64,000 nucleotides of DNA from Rahnella rivi (GTDB taxonomy: Bacteria > Pseudomonadota > Gammaproteobacteria > Enterobacterales > Enterobacteriaceae), in NCBI RefSeq assembly GCF_019049655.1, contig NZ_JAFMOX010000047.1, positions 40,367-104,366 on the forward strand. Reading direction: 5' to 3'. A model generated the notes under the pieces. It saw only the letters and a list, made by a program, of their open reading frames with translations, made no database searches and was not told where the DNA came from. Shown here in pieces: positions 30,915 through 40,694 of the stretch (position 1 is its first letter; each line of letters opens with the position of its first letter). The position numbers and the translations under genes are program-made.

Positions 30915-32120
30915 TTATTCAACGGCGATCGGTTGATCGCTGACCTCCGTTTTTTGTTCGCCCTGCAACGTTTTCACCCGTTGCTCAAGCTGCTGAACGG
31001 CTTTGGCATCCGGCAGCAGTGAGTATTTCAGCTCAAACACCGTGCTCTGACCCGGCTGTAACTGTTTAACGCGGCCTTGCTTACGTTCGATGGTCACCGG
31101 ATAGGCGTAATTGGTGCCCGGTTCGATGCCGGTGACGTAACCTTGTTTCAGCGTGTCGGTGTTTTTCCACAGCGTCAGCAGCGGCAACTGATGGGTGTCG
31201 AACTCAATCGAGGCGCCTTTATCACCCGCTTTGTTGACCACCCCGGCCACGGTTTTGCCCTGTGCATCCGCCAGCGGCACCATGTTAAACACCATTTCGT
31301 CGAAGCCTTTGGTCGGCCCGGCGTAGGTTTGCCAGTCGGTCAGCCCTTTTTTGGCGTAGTCATTGAACGGTGAAATGGACTTCAGCGGCGCGATAAAGCG
31401 GGCACCCTGTTCAAGGATCGGCTGACCAAAGTTGCTGTGATAGATGATCTGATAATCGTGCGGATAGTCAGAGGCGTTGGTCAGCGTGTCATGGATAGTC
31501 CAGGACTGACTGCCCGGCACGTAACGCAACTCTGTCCAGGTTTCGAGCCTGGCTTTCTTAAAGGTGTTCTCTTTCAGCAGGCCGCGTACGGTGATTTCAA
31601 ACGGCGCTTTGTCGGCAATCTCAATCTCTACCTTCGACGCGGGCGTATTGCCTGCGCGGCCATGCAAGGTGTAAATCATGCCGTCGGCAGTCACCGGATG
31701 GCCGGTCCATTCAAAGCCGCAGCGCACCATCATTTCGTTGAAACCTTCCAGCCAGCCCACACCGTTGCGGCTTTCCAGATTGATATACGCCGGGTTCACC
31801 ACTTCCTGAACCGGCGAATCCCAGCCTAAACGAATGTTATCGCCGGTGACGTGCAGTAAATCCATCCCGCGCGTCGGGCTGAGGGCGATTGTCAGCCCTT
31901 TACTGGTGATAGTGATGACTTTGGAGCCTTCCTGCTTGCCGCCATGCAGTACTTTTTGTTCGATGCTGAAATCCGCGCCGGCAAGATTCAGCTTTTTGCT
32001 GTCAGTCTTCCAGTTTCCCAGTTCCGTACCGGCTTCAGCATCCGTCAGCACGATAGTTTGTGCAGCAGCCTGCCACGAAAAAAGCCCCATCACGATCCCG
32101 GTTACGAGTAATTTTTTCAC
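30915..32120 (-). CDS. Periplasmic DUF4432 aldose-epimerase-like protein
   Basis: Exported protein of 401 residues with a galactose-mutarotase-like fold predicted from DUF4432. The start is a GTG at 32120, with GGAG 5 bases upstream; the product then has a standard signal peptide (MKKLLVTGIVMGLFSWQAAA, then Q). A GTG two codons earlier would abut the ribosome-binding site. Family segments include SPTRGMDLLHVTG, GFEWTGHPVTADGMIYTLHG and YHSNFGQPILEQGARF. The C-terminus ends in a short charged, coiled-coil-like tail. Its sugar substrate is unknown. Confidence 0.78.
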   Translation of the reverse strand: MKKLLVTGIVMGLFSWQAAAQTIVLTDAEAGTELGNWKTDSKKLNLAGADFSIEQKVLHGGKQEGSKVITITSKGLTIALSPTRGMDLLHVTGDNIRLGWDSPVQEVVNPAYINLESRNGVGWLEGFNEMMVRCGFEWTGHPVTADGMIYTLHGRAGNTPASKVEIEIADKAPFEITVRGLLKENTFKKARLETWTELRYVPGSQSWTIHDTLTNASDYPHDYQIIYHSNFGQPILEQGARFIAPLKSISPFNDYAKKGLTDWQTYAGPTKGFDEMVFNMVPLADAQGKTVAGVVNKAGDKGASIEFDTHQLPLLTLWKNTDTLKQGYVTGIEPGTNYAYPVTIERKQGRVKQLQPGQSTVFELKYSLLPDAKAVQQLEQRVKTLQGEQKTEVSDQPIAVE

Positions 32121-32314
32121 ATTCACTCCTTTTTGCTGAATTGATTTAGCCCAAAAGCAATTCAGCCTACAAAGCCCGTCAGGTGAAAAACGTGACAGCC
32201 TTCACTTCGCCGGGTTTTTCATCAAAAACAGCCACAGTAACGTGCTTTGAACGACACATTGAGATGTCACAAAGGGAGTGTTGCACTGAAAAATGCGAGG
32301 TCAGGCGGGAATCA

Positions 32315-32350
32315 AACAGGAGAAGCTGACGCGGTTCAGCTACTCCTGTT
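32315..32350. repeat. Inverted repeat downstream of yjgR
   Basis: AACAGGAG/CTCCTGTT (8 bp), one A-A mismatch and AGCTGA/TCAGCT (6 bp) enclose a 6-base loop. It lies 13 bases beyond the yjgR stop, without a T run. It could be a terminator helped by other factors or a 3'-end stabiliser. Confidence 0.55.
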
Positions 32351-32362
32351 AAGTGAAGAGCG

Positions 32363-33886
32363 TTACTTTTTACGGCCACCCATAATGGAGCCGAGCACAC
32401 CACGTAAAATCTGACGCCCCAGGTCGCGCGCAATACTTTTCGCCGCCACCTGCACCACGCCGTCGCGTTTGCCACCGCGCGGGCCGGTGCTGCCAAACAG
32501 CAGATCGTTCAGGCCTCCCATCAGTCCGCCGCCGGAAGCACCTTCCGCCGCAGGTTTGGCGGAGGCGGTTGATTGCGGCGTGGCGACCGTGCCAAAGCCC
32601 TGTGCGGTGATTTTTTCGTAAGCGGATTCCCGGTCAATGCTGTCTTCGTAGCGGCCATACAACGGTGACTGATTGATGGCTTTATTGCGTTCGTCATCGC
32701 CCAGCATGCCCATTTTAGATTCCGGCGCGATCACCATCGCCCGCTGCACCACCTCAGGACGCCCTTTTTCATCCAGGAATGACACCAGCGCTTCGCCCAC
32801 GCCCAGTTCGGTAATTGCCGTTTCAGCATCAAATGCCGGATTGGCGCGCAGCGTTTGTGCCGCTGCCTTCACCGCTTTCTGGTCACGCGGCGTAAAGGCG
32901 CGCAGGGCATGCTGCACACGGTTGCCGAGCTGCCCGAGCACGCTGTCTGGAATATCCAGCGGATTCTGCGTGACGAAGTAAATCCCGACGCCTTTCGAGC
33001 GGATCAGACGCACCACCTGCTCGATTTTGGTCAGCAATGCCTGCGGCGCGTCATTGAACAGCAGATGCGCTTCATCAAAGAAAAACACCAGCTTCGGCTG
33101 TTCCGGATCGCCCACTTCAGGCAGATGTTCGAACAGCTCGGCCAGCAGCCACAACAGAAAAACCGAGTAGAGTTTCGGCTGATTAATCAGCTTATCCGCC
33201 GCCAGCAGATTGATCACACCGTGGCCGTTTTTATCGGTTTTCATCAGATCATTGATCTCCAGCATCGGCTCGCCGAAGAACTGGTTGGCGCCCTGACCTT
33301 CAAGCGTCAGCAGCCCGCGCTGGATAGCTCCGATGGACGCTGTGGAAATATTGCCGTACTGCGTCTGGAACTGTTTCGCGTTCTCGCCGGCAAACTGCAC
33401 CATGGCACGCAAATCTTTCATGTCGAGCAGCAACAGGCCATTGTCGTCGGCAATCTTAAACACCAGCTGCAATACGCCGCTCTGCACCTCATTAAGGTCC
33501 AACAAACGCGCCAGCAACAGCGGGCCGAGATCTGAAACCGTGGCGCGGATCGGATGGCCTTTTTCGCCAAAAATGTCCCATGGAATAATGCTGCACGCCT
33601 GCGGCTGCCAGTCGGTCACGCCGATGTTATTCAGCCGCGCGGTGAGTTTTTCCGACGGCACACCTGCGGCGCCAATCCCTGATAAATCCCCTTTCACATC
33701 GGCCAGAAAAACCGGAATGCCGATGCGCGAAAACTGCTCGGCCATGCGTTGCAGCGTGACGGTTTTACCGGTGCCGGTCGCGCCGGTAATCAGACCATGC
33801 CGGTTCGCCAGCGCAGGCAGGATCACCAGATCCTGTACCGGTTGACCTTCACTCATGGCTTTCGCAATCAGACGGGCTTCACTCAT
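32363..33886 (-). CDS. yjgR: YjgR, HerA-like ATPase (DUF853)
   Basis: Predicted cytoplasmic P-loop ATPase of the HerA/FtsK-like superfamily, 507 residues (E. coli about 500). Walker A is [13 protein letters not shown] (residues 36-48), Walker B is [12 protein letters not shown], and an arginine-finger-type segment [17 protein letters not shown] follows. The C-terminal glycine-rich tail ([15 protein letters not shown]) is characteristic. Biological role unknown. In E. coli this gene is at a distant locus. Confidence 0.9.
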   Translation of the reverse strand: MSEARLIAKAMSEGQPVQDLVILPALANRHGLITGATGTGKTVTLQRMAEQFSRIGIPVFLADVKGDLSGIGAAGVPSEKLTARLNNIGVTDWQPQACSIIPWDIFGEKGHPIRATVSDLGPLLLARLLDLNEVQSGVLQLVFKIADDNGLLLLDMKDLRAMVQFAGENAKQFQTQYGNISTASIGAIQRGLLTLEGQGANQFFGEPMLEINDLMKTDKNGHGVINLLAADKLINQPKLYSVFLLWLLAELFEHLPEVGDPEQPKLVFFFDEAHLLFNDAPQALLTKIEQVVRLIRSKGVGIYFVTQNPLDIPDSVLGQLGNRVQHALRAFTPRDQKAVKAAAQTLRANPAFDAETAITELGVGEALVSFLDEKGRPEVVQRAMVIAPESKMGMLGDDERNKAINQSPLYGRYEDSIDRESAYEKITAQGFGTVATPQSTASAKPAAEGASGGGLMGGLNDLLFGSTGPRGGKRDGVVQVAAKSIARDLGRQILRGVLGSIMGGRKK

Positions 33887-33964
33887 TTCATTATCCTTGA
33901 CGTGGGCGCGGGGCGTTTATTAAAACCTATTCGTCAGCGGGTTGGGCGTCAAGAAATGGACATG

Positions 33965-33990
33965 AAAAAGCCCCCGAATCCGGAGGCTTT
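33965..33990 (-). terminator. Terminator of ppiA
   Basis: On the minus strand: AAAGCCTCCG pairs with CGGGGGCTTT around GATT, ending in a T run, about 33 bases after the ppiA stop and before yjgR. Confidence 0.85.
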
Positions 33991-34022
33991 ATAGAAAGGA
34001 ACAAAAGGGTCGGAAATAAAGC

Positions 34023-34589
34023 TTATGGCAGCACTTTCGCAGACAAGATCACGATAGGCGTTGTCGGGACGTTCTGGTACGGGCCGACGTTGTCGGTTTT
34101 GACCTGAGACATCTTGTCTACGATATCCATCCCTTTGACGACTTTACCGAAAACGGCGTAACCGAAATCACGCTGGCCGTGATCGAGGAAGGCGTTGTCT
34201 GCCACGTTGATGAAGAACTGGCTGGTGGCGCTGTCTTTATCGGCAGTACGCGCCATCGCGACGGTGCCGCGCAGGTTACGCAGGCCGTTATCCGCTTCGT
34301 TCTTGATAGGCGCTTTGGTGGCTTTCTGCTGCATGTCCGCGGAGAAGCCGCCGCCCTGCACCATAAAACCTGGGATTACGCGATGGAATACGGTGTTGTT
34401 ATAGAAACCGCTCTGGGCGTAATCAACAAAATTCTTCACAGAAACCGGTGCTTTCGCACTGTCGAGTTCCAGTTCGATATTCCCTGCTGAAGTCGTCAGC
34501 ATTACGTGAGTTTCACCGGCAGCAAAAACTGGCGACACAGCAGTCAGGGATAGCAGCGCAGTTAAGGCCACTAAAGTACGTTTAAACAT
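34023..34589 (-). CDS. ppiA: Periplasmic peptidyl-prolyl isomerase A
   Basis: Cyclophilin-type proline isomerase that helps fold periplasmic proteins, 188 residues. The signal peptide is [20 protein letters not shown] with an FAA cleavage site. Cyclophilin segments [15 protein letters not shown] (catalytic Arg) and [16 protein letters not shown] are present. It neighbours the nir operon as in E. coli, but codA takes the place of tsgA. Confidence 0.95.
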   Translation of the reverse strand: MFKRTLVALTALLSLTAVSPVFAAGETHVMLTTSAGNIELELDSAKAPVSVKNFVDYAQSGFYNNTVFHRVIPGFMVQGGGFSADMQQKATKAPIKNEADNGLRNLRGTVAMARTADKDSATSQFFINVADNAFLDHGQRDFGYAVFGKVVKGMDIVDKMSQVKTDNVGPYQNVPTTPIVILSAKVLP

Positions 34590-34733
34590 GACGGTTCCTT
34601 TCTCGTGAATACAAACAGCAGATCTTACTGATTCTAAAGAGCCTTTACGCTCAGCGCCAGACCTTTACCTTTATTTACGCTCAAGGCTAATTATTCAGTT
34701 ATTTCAAAATATTACATAAGATTTTTCACGCGT

Positions 34734-36017
34734 TTAACTGTTGAAATCTACGGGATAATCTTGCTCAAGATGAATGAGGGTTTGTGCAGGCTGAGTTTGC
34801 GCAATCACCACGCCCTGACGAACAGAGAACCGCACCGGCGTCTGGCGGCGCACGGCATCGAAACCACTCTCCGCCGCTAAAATAACCAGGCTGGCCGCAT
34901 TGCCTGCCTTCAGGTCATAGCCTTGCAAATTCATGGTACGGGCGCTGTAGGTGGTGATGAGCTTCAGGCCGTCGTCAATTTGCTGGTAGCCCATCAGCTG
35001 GCAAACGTGCAGCCCCATGTGCAGCACCTGCAACATATTGGCGGTGCCCAGCGGATACCACGGGTCAAACACATCATCGTGGCCGAAACAGACGTTAATT
35101 CCCGCCTCCAGCATCTCTTTCACCCGCGTGATACCGCGCCGTTTAGGGTAAGTATCGAACCGGCCCTGCAGGTGGATATTCACCAGAGGATTGGCGACAA
35201 AGTTGATACCTGACATTTTCAGCAAACGGAACAGACGCGAGGTGTACGCGCCGTTGTAAGAGTGCATCGCGGTGGTGTGGCTGGCGGTCACGCGTTCGCC
35301 CATGTTTTCACGTAACGCCAGGGCGGCGACGGTTTCTACAAAGCGCGATTGTTCGTCGTCAATCTCATCGCAATGCACGTCGATAAGCTTGTTGTATTTT
35401 TTCGCCAGCGCGAAGGTTTTATGCAGCGATTCCACGCCGTATTCGCGGGTGAATTCAAAGTGCGGAATAGCCCCGACGACGTCGGCACCCAGCTTCAGCG
35501 CCTCTTCCAGCAGGGCTTCACCGTTCGGGTAGGACATAATGCCTTCCTGCGGAAAGGCCACGATTTGCAGCGTCACCCATGGCGCGACTTCAGCTTTCAC
35601 TTCCAGCATGGCTTTGAGCGCGGTGAGCGTCGGATCGGACACGTCCACGTGCGTGCGCACATGCTGGATGCCGTTAGCGATCTGCCACTTCAGCGTCTGC
35701 CAGGCGCGCTGTTTGACGTCCTCATGCGAAAGCAGCGCCTTACGCTCTGCCCAGCGTTCAATCCCTTCAAACAGGGTACCAGACTGATTCCACGCGGGCT
35801 GACCGGCGGTTTGTGTGGTGTCGAGATGGATATGCGGCTCGATAAACGGCGGGATTGCCAGCCCCCCCTGCGCATCCAGGATGTGCTCACCCTGCGCGTC
35901 ACTGTCAGGCTGGGAAATAATCTGACGAACAACGCCGTCTTCGATATCGATCTGCCACAGGCCTTCGCGGTCAGGCATCCGGACATTTTTAATGGTACGC
36001 AAAGGGGTTTTCGTCAC
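34734..36017 (-). CDS. codA: Cytosine deaminase
   Basis: Amidohydrolase-superfamily enzyme converting cytosine to uracil and ammonia, 427 residues, same length as E. coli CodA. Metal ligands are visible in [30 protein letters not shown] and [13 protein letters not shown] (catalytic Asp). The start is GTG at 36017, with GAGG about 7 bases upstream. codB, the cytosine permease normally beside it, is not here. It diverges from nirB over 211 bases. Confidence 0.95.
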   Translation of the reverse strand: MTKTPLRTIKNVRMPDREGLWQIDIEDGVVRQIISQPDSDAQGEHILDAQGGLAIPPFIEPHIHLDTTQTAGQPAWNQSGTLFEGIERWAERKALLSHEDVKQRAWQTLKWQIANGIQHVRTHVDVSDPTLTALKAMLEVKAEVAPWVTLQIVAFPQEGIMSYPNGEALLEEALKLGADVVGAIPHFEFTREYGVESLHKTFALAKKYNKLIDVHCDEIDDEQSRFVETVAALALRENMGERVTASHTTAMHSYNGAYTSRLFRLLKMSGINFVANPLVNIHLQGRFDTYPKRRGITRVKEMLEAGINVCFGHDDVFDPWYPLGTANMLQVLHMGLHVCQLMGYQQIDDGLKLITTYSARTMNLQGYDLKAGNAASLVILAAESGFDAVRRQTPVRFSVRQGVVIAQTQPAQTLIHLEQDYPVDFNS

Positions 36018-36128
36018 GCTCTACCTCGTGGTTTCAGAAAGTGTTTGAGGAAATGCAATAACAGAACAATAGCCCGAAACTGTTTATAAATCGAAAGGTT
36101 ACATAAAAACCTAACAAAATCAGACAAA

Positions 36129-36144
36129 TACTACCTAAGGAGTA
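36129..36144. promoter_or_regulatory. NarL/NarP 7-2-7 site of nirB
   Basis: TACTACC-TA-AGGAGTA is an inverted pair of heptamers matching the 7-2-7 arrangement for phosphorylated NarL/NarP. The right half fits the consensus exactly and the left half has one deviation. Its centre lies 28 bases upstream of the FNR site centre, the same spacing as -69.5 to -41.5 at E. coli nirB. Confidence 0.78.
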
Positions 36145-36157
36145 TATTGGGAGCGGC

Positions 36158-36171
36158 TTGATTTGCATCAA
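36158..36171. promoter_or_regulatory. FNR site of nirB
   Basis: TTGATTTGCATCAA is a perfect FNR dyad (TTGAT-N4-ATCAA). If it acts at -41.5, transcription starts near 36206, with a TATGTT -10 element at 36193-36198. This indicates anaerobic activation of nirBD. Confidence 0.88.
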
Positions 36172-36228
36172 TACCCCCTGTTACGCGCGCGTTATGTTTA
36201 GCCTTAGAAAATCAAAATTGAGGCAATT

Positions 36229-38781
36229 ATGAGCAAAGTCAGACTCGCGATTATTGGTAACGGCATGGTCGGCCATCGCTTTATCGAAGACTTACTGGAT
36301 AAAGCAGAGCCGGGCCAGTTCGAGATCACGGTATTTTGTGAAGAACCGCGCGTGGCCTATGACCGCGTCCATCTCTCCTCCTATTTCTCCCACCATACCG
36401 CCGAAGAGTTGTCACTGGTACGCGAAGGGTTCTACGAGAAGCATAACGTCAACGTGCTGATTGGCGAACGCGCCATCACGCTGAACCGCAAAGAGAAAGT
36501 GATCCACTCCAGCAGCGGCCGCACGGTGGTTTACGACAAACTGATTATCGCGACGGGCTCCTACCCGTGGGTGCCTCCGATCCTCGGTTCCGACGGCCAG
36601 GATTGCTTCGTTTACCGCACCATTGAAGATTTACATGCTATCGAATCCTGTGCCCGTCGCAGTAAACGCGGCGCCGTGGTAGGCGGCGGTTTGCTCGGCC
36701 TCGAAGCCGCCGGCGCGTTGAAAAACCTCGGCGTGGAAACCCACGTGGTCGAATTCGCCCCCGGCCTGATGGCTGAACAGCTCGATGTGATGGGCGGCAG
36801 TCAGCTGCGCCAGAAAATCGAAAGCATGGGCGTACGCGTCCACACCGCAAAAAATACCAAACAGATTGTTCAGGGTGGCACCGCCGCCCGTAAGACGATG
36901 GAGTTTGCCGATGGCACCTTCCTCGAAGTCGATTTTATCGTGTTCTCCACCGGTATCCGCCCGCAGGACAAACTGGCGCGCCAGTGCGATTTAGAGATCG
37001 CCCAGCGCGGTGGCATTGTGATTAACGACCAGTGCCAGACCAGCGATCCGGACGTGTACGCCATCGGCGAATGTGCGTCGTGGAATCAGCGGACTTTCGG
37101 CCTGGTGGCGCCGGGCTACAAAATGGCGCAAGTAACCGCCGACCATTTACTGGGGCGCGAAAATGCGTTCACCGGCGCAGACATGAGCGCCAAACTGAAA
37201 CTGTTAGGCGTCGATGTGGCCGGTATTGGCGACGCACACGCCCGCACGCCGGGGGCACGCAGCTATGTGTACCTCGACGAGAACAAGGCGCTGTATAAGC
37301 GTCTGGTGGTCAGCGAAGACAATAAAACGCTGCTCGGCGCTGTGCTGGTGGGCGATACCAGCGATTATGGCAATCTGCTGCAACTGGTACTGAACAACAT
37401 TCCGCTGCCGGAAAATCCGGATGCGCTGATCCTACCCGCCCACGCAGGCAGCGGCGGCGCGGTGATCGGCACCGATGCCCTGCCGGAAAGCGCGCAAATC
37501 TGCTCCTGCTTCGACGTCACGAAAGGCGACATCATCAAAGCGGTTCAGGGCGGCTGCCACACCGTAGCAGCACTGAAATCGGCCACCAAAGCCGGGACTG
37601 GCTGCGGCGGCTGTATTCCGCTGGTCACTCAGGTGCTGAATGCTGAACTGAGTAAGCAAGGCATCGAAGTGAATCATCACCTGTGTGAACACTTCGCGTA
37701 TTCACGTCAGGAGCTGTATCACCTGATCCGCGTCGAAGGCATCCGTTCGTTCGACGATTTACTGAATAAATACGGCAAAGGCTACGGCTGCGAAGTCTGT
37801 AAACCGACCGTCGGCTCGCTGCTGGCTTCCTGCTGGAATGATTACGTGCTTAAAGCACAGCACACGCCGCTGCAGGACACCAACGACGTGTTCCTCGCCA
37901 ACATGCAGAAAGACGGCACTTATTCCGTCATTCCTCGTTCGCCGGGCGGTGAAATCACACCACAAGGTTTGCAGGCAATTGGCGAAATCGCGGCGGAATA
38001 CAATCTTTACACCAAAATCACCGGCTCGCAGCGCATCGGGATGTTCGGCGCGCAAAAAGACGATTTGCCAGCCATCTGGCAGAAACTGATTAACGCCGGG
38101 TTCGAAACCGGCCAGGCTTACGCCAAAGCACTGCGCATGGCGAAAACCTGCGTCGGCAGCACCTGGTGCCGTTACGGCGTCGGCGACAGCCTCGGTTTCG
38201 GCATCAGCCTGGAACACCGTTACAAAGGCATCCGTACGCCGCACAAGATGAAATTCGGCGTTTCCGGCTGTACCCGTGAATGTTCTGAAGCACAGGGCAA
38301 AGACGTCGGGATTATTGCGACGGAAAACGGCTGGAACCTGTATGTCTGCGGCAACGGCGGCATGAAACCGCGCCACGGTGATTTGCTGGCAGCCGATCTG
38401 GATAACGAGACTCTGCTGCGTTATCTCGACCGCTTCATGATGTTCTACATCCGCACCGCCGATAAGCTGCAACGCACCTCGGTCTGGATGGACAACCTTG
38501 AAGGCGGAATTGTTTACCTGCGTAAAGTTATCATCGACAACAAACTGGGCCTGAACGATCAGCTGGAAGCCGAGCTGACACGCCTGCGGGAATCAGCCGT
38601 GTGTGAATGGCAGGAAACGCTGAACGACCCGGCGGCGCAAACCCGCTTTAGCCACTTTATCAACAGCAGCCAGCGTGACCCGAACGTGCAGTTCGTCGGT
38701 GAACGTCAGCAACATCGTCCGGCGCGTCCTGACGAACGTATCCCGGTGAAACAACTCGCCGACGGGGAGGAAGTATTATGA
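36229..38781 (+). CDS. nirB: NADH-dependent nitrite reductase large subunit
   Basis: Cytoplasmic siroheme enzyme reducing nitrite to ammonium with NADH; 850 residues (E. coli 847). The order is: FAD/NAD(P)-binding domain (IIGNGMVGHRF, ATGSYPWVPP, VVGGGLLGLEAAG); BFD-type [2Fe-2S] region (CSCFDVTKGD and GTGCGGCIPLV); ferredoxin half-domain; and 4Fe-4S/siroheme cysteines in CVGSTWC and CTREC. All expected cysteines are present. Its TGA overlaps the nirD ATG. It is controlled by the FNR and NarL sites upstream. Confidence 0.97.
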   Translation: MSKVRLAIIGNGMVGHRFIEDLLDKAEPGQFEITVFCEEPRVAYDRVHLSSYFSHHTAEELSLVREGFYEKHNVNVLIGERAITLNRKEKVIHSSSGRTVVYDKLIIATGSYPWVPPILGSDGQDCFVYRTIEDLHAIESCARRSKRGAVVGGGLLGLEAAGALKNLGVETHVVEFAPGLMAEQLDVMGGSQLRQKIESMGVRVHTAKNTKQIVQGGTAARKTMEFADGTFLEVDFIVFSTGIRPQDKLARQCDLEIAQRGGIVINDQCQTSDPDVYAIGECASWNQRTFGLVAPGYKMAQVTADHLLGRENAFTGADMSAKLKLLGVDVAGIGDAHARTPGARSYVYLDENKALYKRLVVSEDNKTLLGAVLVGDTSDYGNLLQLVLNNIPLPENPDALILPAHAGSGGAVIGTDALPESAQICSCFDVTKGDIIKAVQGGCHTVAALKSATKAGTGCGGCIPLVTQVLNAELSKQGIEVNHHLCEHFAYSRQELYHLIRVEGIRSFDDLLNKYGKGYGCEVCKPTVGSLLASCWNDYVLKAQHTPLQDTNDVFLANMQKDGTYSVIPRSPGGEITPQGLQAIGEIAAEYNLYTKITGSQRIGMFGAQKDDLPAIWQKLINAGFETGQAYAKALRMAKTCVGSTWCRYGVGDSLGFGISLEHRYKGIRTPHKMKFGVSGCTRECSEAQGKDVGIIATENGWNLYVCGNGGMKPRHGDLLAADLDNETLLRYLDRFMMFYIRTADKLQRTSVWMDNLEGGIVYLRKVIIDNKLGLNDQLEAELTRLRESAVCEWQETLNDPAAQTRFSHFINSSQRDPNVQFVGERQQHRPARPDERIPVKQLADGEEVL

Positions 38782-39128
38782 GCCAGTGGTTAACGCTTTG
38801 TTCTGTTGAGCAGATCTTACCGGGTTGTGGTGTCTGCGCACTGGCGGGCGATCAGCAGGTTGCCCTGTTCCGCCCTTACGCTGACGAGCAGATCTTTGCC
38901 CTGTCGAACCTCGACCCGTTTGCGCAGGCCAGTGTGCTGTCACGCGGAATTATCGCGGAGCATCAGGGCGAGCTGTGGGTGGCAAGCCCGCTGAAAAAAC
39001 AGCATTTTCGCCTGAGCGATGGTTTGTGCATGGAAGACGATCAGTATTCGATCCCGGCCTATGACGTGCGCGTGCGCGACGGGAATGTGGAAATCAATAC
39101 CGCCCGTCTTCAGGCTGAGCGCTGTTAA
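38778..39128 (+). CDS. nirD: Nitrite reductase small subunit
   Basis: Rieske-like subunit of NADH-nitrite reductase, 116 residues (E. coli 108). As in E. coli NirD, the cysteine/histidine ligands of a true Rieske cluster are absent. Conserved segments include LPGCGVCALAGDQQVALF and YDVRVRDGNVEI. It is translationally coupled to nirB. A terminator follows directly, where nirC would be in E. coli. Confidence 0.95.
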   Translation: MSQWLTLCSVEQILPGCGVCALAGDQQVALFRPYADEQIFALSNLDPFAQASVLSRGIIAEHQGELWVASPLKKQHFRLSDGLCMEDDQYSIPAYDVRVRDGNVEINTARLQAERC

Positions 39129-39143
39129 ACTCCGCACCGTCCA

Positions 39144-39166
39144 CGCCGCCTCCGGGCGGCGTTTTT
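39144..39166 (+). terminator. Terminator between nirD and cysG
   Basis: A 7-bp stem CGCCGCC/GGCGGCG with a TCCG loop, followed by TTTTTAT, 15 bases after the nirD stop. cysG starts only 38 bases later, so cysG is expressed by readthrough or from its own promoter. Confidence 0.88.
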
Positions 39167-39203
39167 ATCTGTTTCGCCACATCCGTTTGATAGAGAAACG
39201 CCC

Positions 39204-40586
39204 ATGGATTACCTGCCCCTCTTTTGTCAGTTAAAAAACAGAGCCTGTTTGCTGGTTGGTGCCGGTGACGTGGCAGAACGTAAAGCCCGCCTGCTGCTGG
39301 AAGCCGGTGCAAAACTGACGGTAAACGCCCTCACCTTTACACCGCAATTTCAGATCTGGGCTGATGAAGGCAAAGTCCGCCTGTTGCGCGGCGAATTCTC
39401 CCCGCTGCTGGTGGATGAAAAATGGCTGGTCGTGGCCGCCACCGATTCCGATCTGGTGAATCAGGAAGTCAGTGACGCCGCCGAACACCGTCGCGTGTTC
39501 TGTAACGTGGTGGATGCCCCGGAAAGTGCCAGCGTGATCATGCCGTCGATTATCGACCGTTCGCCGCTGATGATTGCCGTCTCCTCCGGCGGTAATGCAC
39601 CGGTGCTGGCGCGCCTGCTGCGTGAGCGTCTGGAGGCTATACTGCCGCTGCATCTGGGCAAACTGGCGCAGGTAGCGGGCGGATTACGCGCACGGGTCAA
39701 AAACCAGTTCAGCGAGATGTCCGAACGCCGCCGCTGGTGGGAAAAGTTGTTTAATCATCATCGTCTGGCGCAGTCTCTGGCCAACAACGATGAAGCCCAA
39801 AGCGCGCAATTTATCGAAGAGCTGTTCAGCGAGCCGGTAGATAAACACGGCGAAGTGGTTCTGGTGGGCGCCGGGCCAGGCGACGCCGGATTACTGACGC
39901 TCAAAGGCTTGCAGCAAATGCAGCTGGCCGACGTGGTGGTTTACGACCGGCTGGTTTCCGATGGCGTGCTGAATCTGGTGCGCCGTGACGCCGAGCGGAT
40001 TTTCGTCGGCAAGCGTGCCGGACACCACTGCGTACCGCAGGAGCGTATCAATGAAATCCTGCTGGAACAGGCGCAGATGGGCAAACGCGTTGTCCGGCTA
40101 AAAGGCGGCGATCCGTTCATCTTTGGCCGTGGCGGCGAGGAACTGGAAGCACTGAAAGCCGCGGGAATCGCGTTTTCCGTGGTGCCGGGCATCACGGCGG
40201 CTTCCGGTTGTTCAGCCTACAGCGGCATTCCGCTGACTCACCGTGACCACGCGCAAAGTGTGCGGCTGATCACCGGTCATGCGAAGCAGGACGGCATTCT
40301 GGACTGGGCCTGCATGGCGCAAAGCCAGCAAACGCTGGTGTTTTATATGGGGCTGACGCAGGCCGGTGAAATACAGCGCCGTTTACTGGAAAATGGTCTT
40401 GCCGCAGAAACGCCCGTCGCGCTGGTGGAAAACGGCACCAGCCAACAGCAGCGGGTCGTGACCGGCGTGCTGACTGAACTGGGCAATCTGGCAAAACAAG
40501 TGCAAAGCCCGAGCCTGATTATCGTTGGCAGCGTGGTAAGCCTGCGGGAAAAACTGAACTGGTTTGCCAGTAAAACGCAAAACTGA
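39204..40586 (+). CDS. cysG: Siroheme synthase CysG
   Basis: Three-activity enzyme that converts uroporphyrinogen III to siroheme, the cofactor of NirB and CysI. 460 residues. The N-terminal half is precorrin-2 dehydrogenase/ferrochelatase ([20 protein letters not shown], then the Ser/Asn region [19 protein letters not shown]). The C-terminal half from about 215 is the SAM-dependent methyltransferase ([33 protein letters not shown]). Both halves are intact. Confidence 0.96.
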   Translation: MDYLPLFCQLKNRACLLVGAGDVAERKARLLLEAGAKLTVNALTFTPQFQIWADEGKVRLLRGEFSPLLVDEKWLVVAATDSDLVNQEVSDAAEHRRVFCNVVDAPESASVIMPSIIDRSPLMIAVSSGGNAPVLARLLRERLEAILPLHLGKLAQVAGGLRARVKNQFSEMSERRRWWEKLFNHHRLAQSLANNDEAQSAQFIEELFSEPVDKHGEVVLVGAGPGDAGLLTLKGLQQMQLADVVVYDRLVSDGVLNLVRRDAERIFVGKRAGHHCVPQERINEILLEQAQMGKRVVRLKGGDPFIFGRGGEELEALKAAGIAFSVVPGITAASGCSAYSGIPLTHRDHAQSVRLITGHAKQDGILDWACMAQSQQTLVFYMGLTQAGEIQRRLLENGLAAETPVALVENGTSQQQRVVTGVLTELGNLAKQVQSPSLIIVGSVVSLREKLNWFASKTQN

Positions 40587-40591
40587 CAAGC

Positions 40592-40609
40592 CAGCGCAAC
40601 GTTGCGCTG
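40592..40609. repeat. 18-bp perfect palindrome after cysG
   Basis: CAGCGCAACGTTGCGCTG is self-complementary and begins 6 bases after the cysG stop. It could fold as a hairpin ahead of the strong terminator at 40643-40672. Confidence 0.5.
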
Positions 40610-40642
40610 TATGTTCCACTGATTTTGTAAGGTGTTGAAAGC

Positions 40643-40672
40643 AAAAAACCACGTCAGGAAGACGTGGTTTTT
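40643..40672. terminator. Bidirectional terminator between cysG and trpS
   Basis: A 9-bp stem AACCACGTC/GACGTGGTT with loop AGGAA, flanked by A and T runs, serves both converging genes. Confidence 0.93.
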
Positions 40673-40694
40673 GTATTCACAGCGAAGTCAGAGA

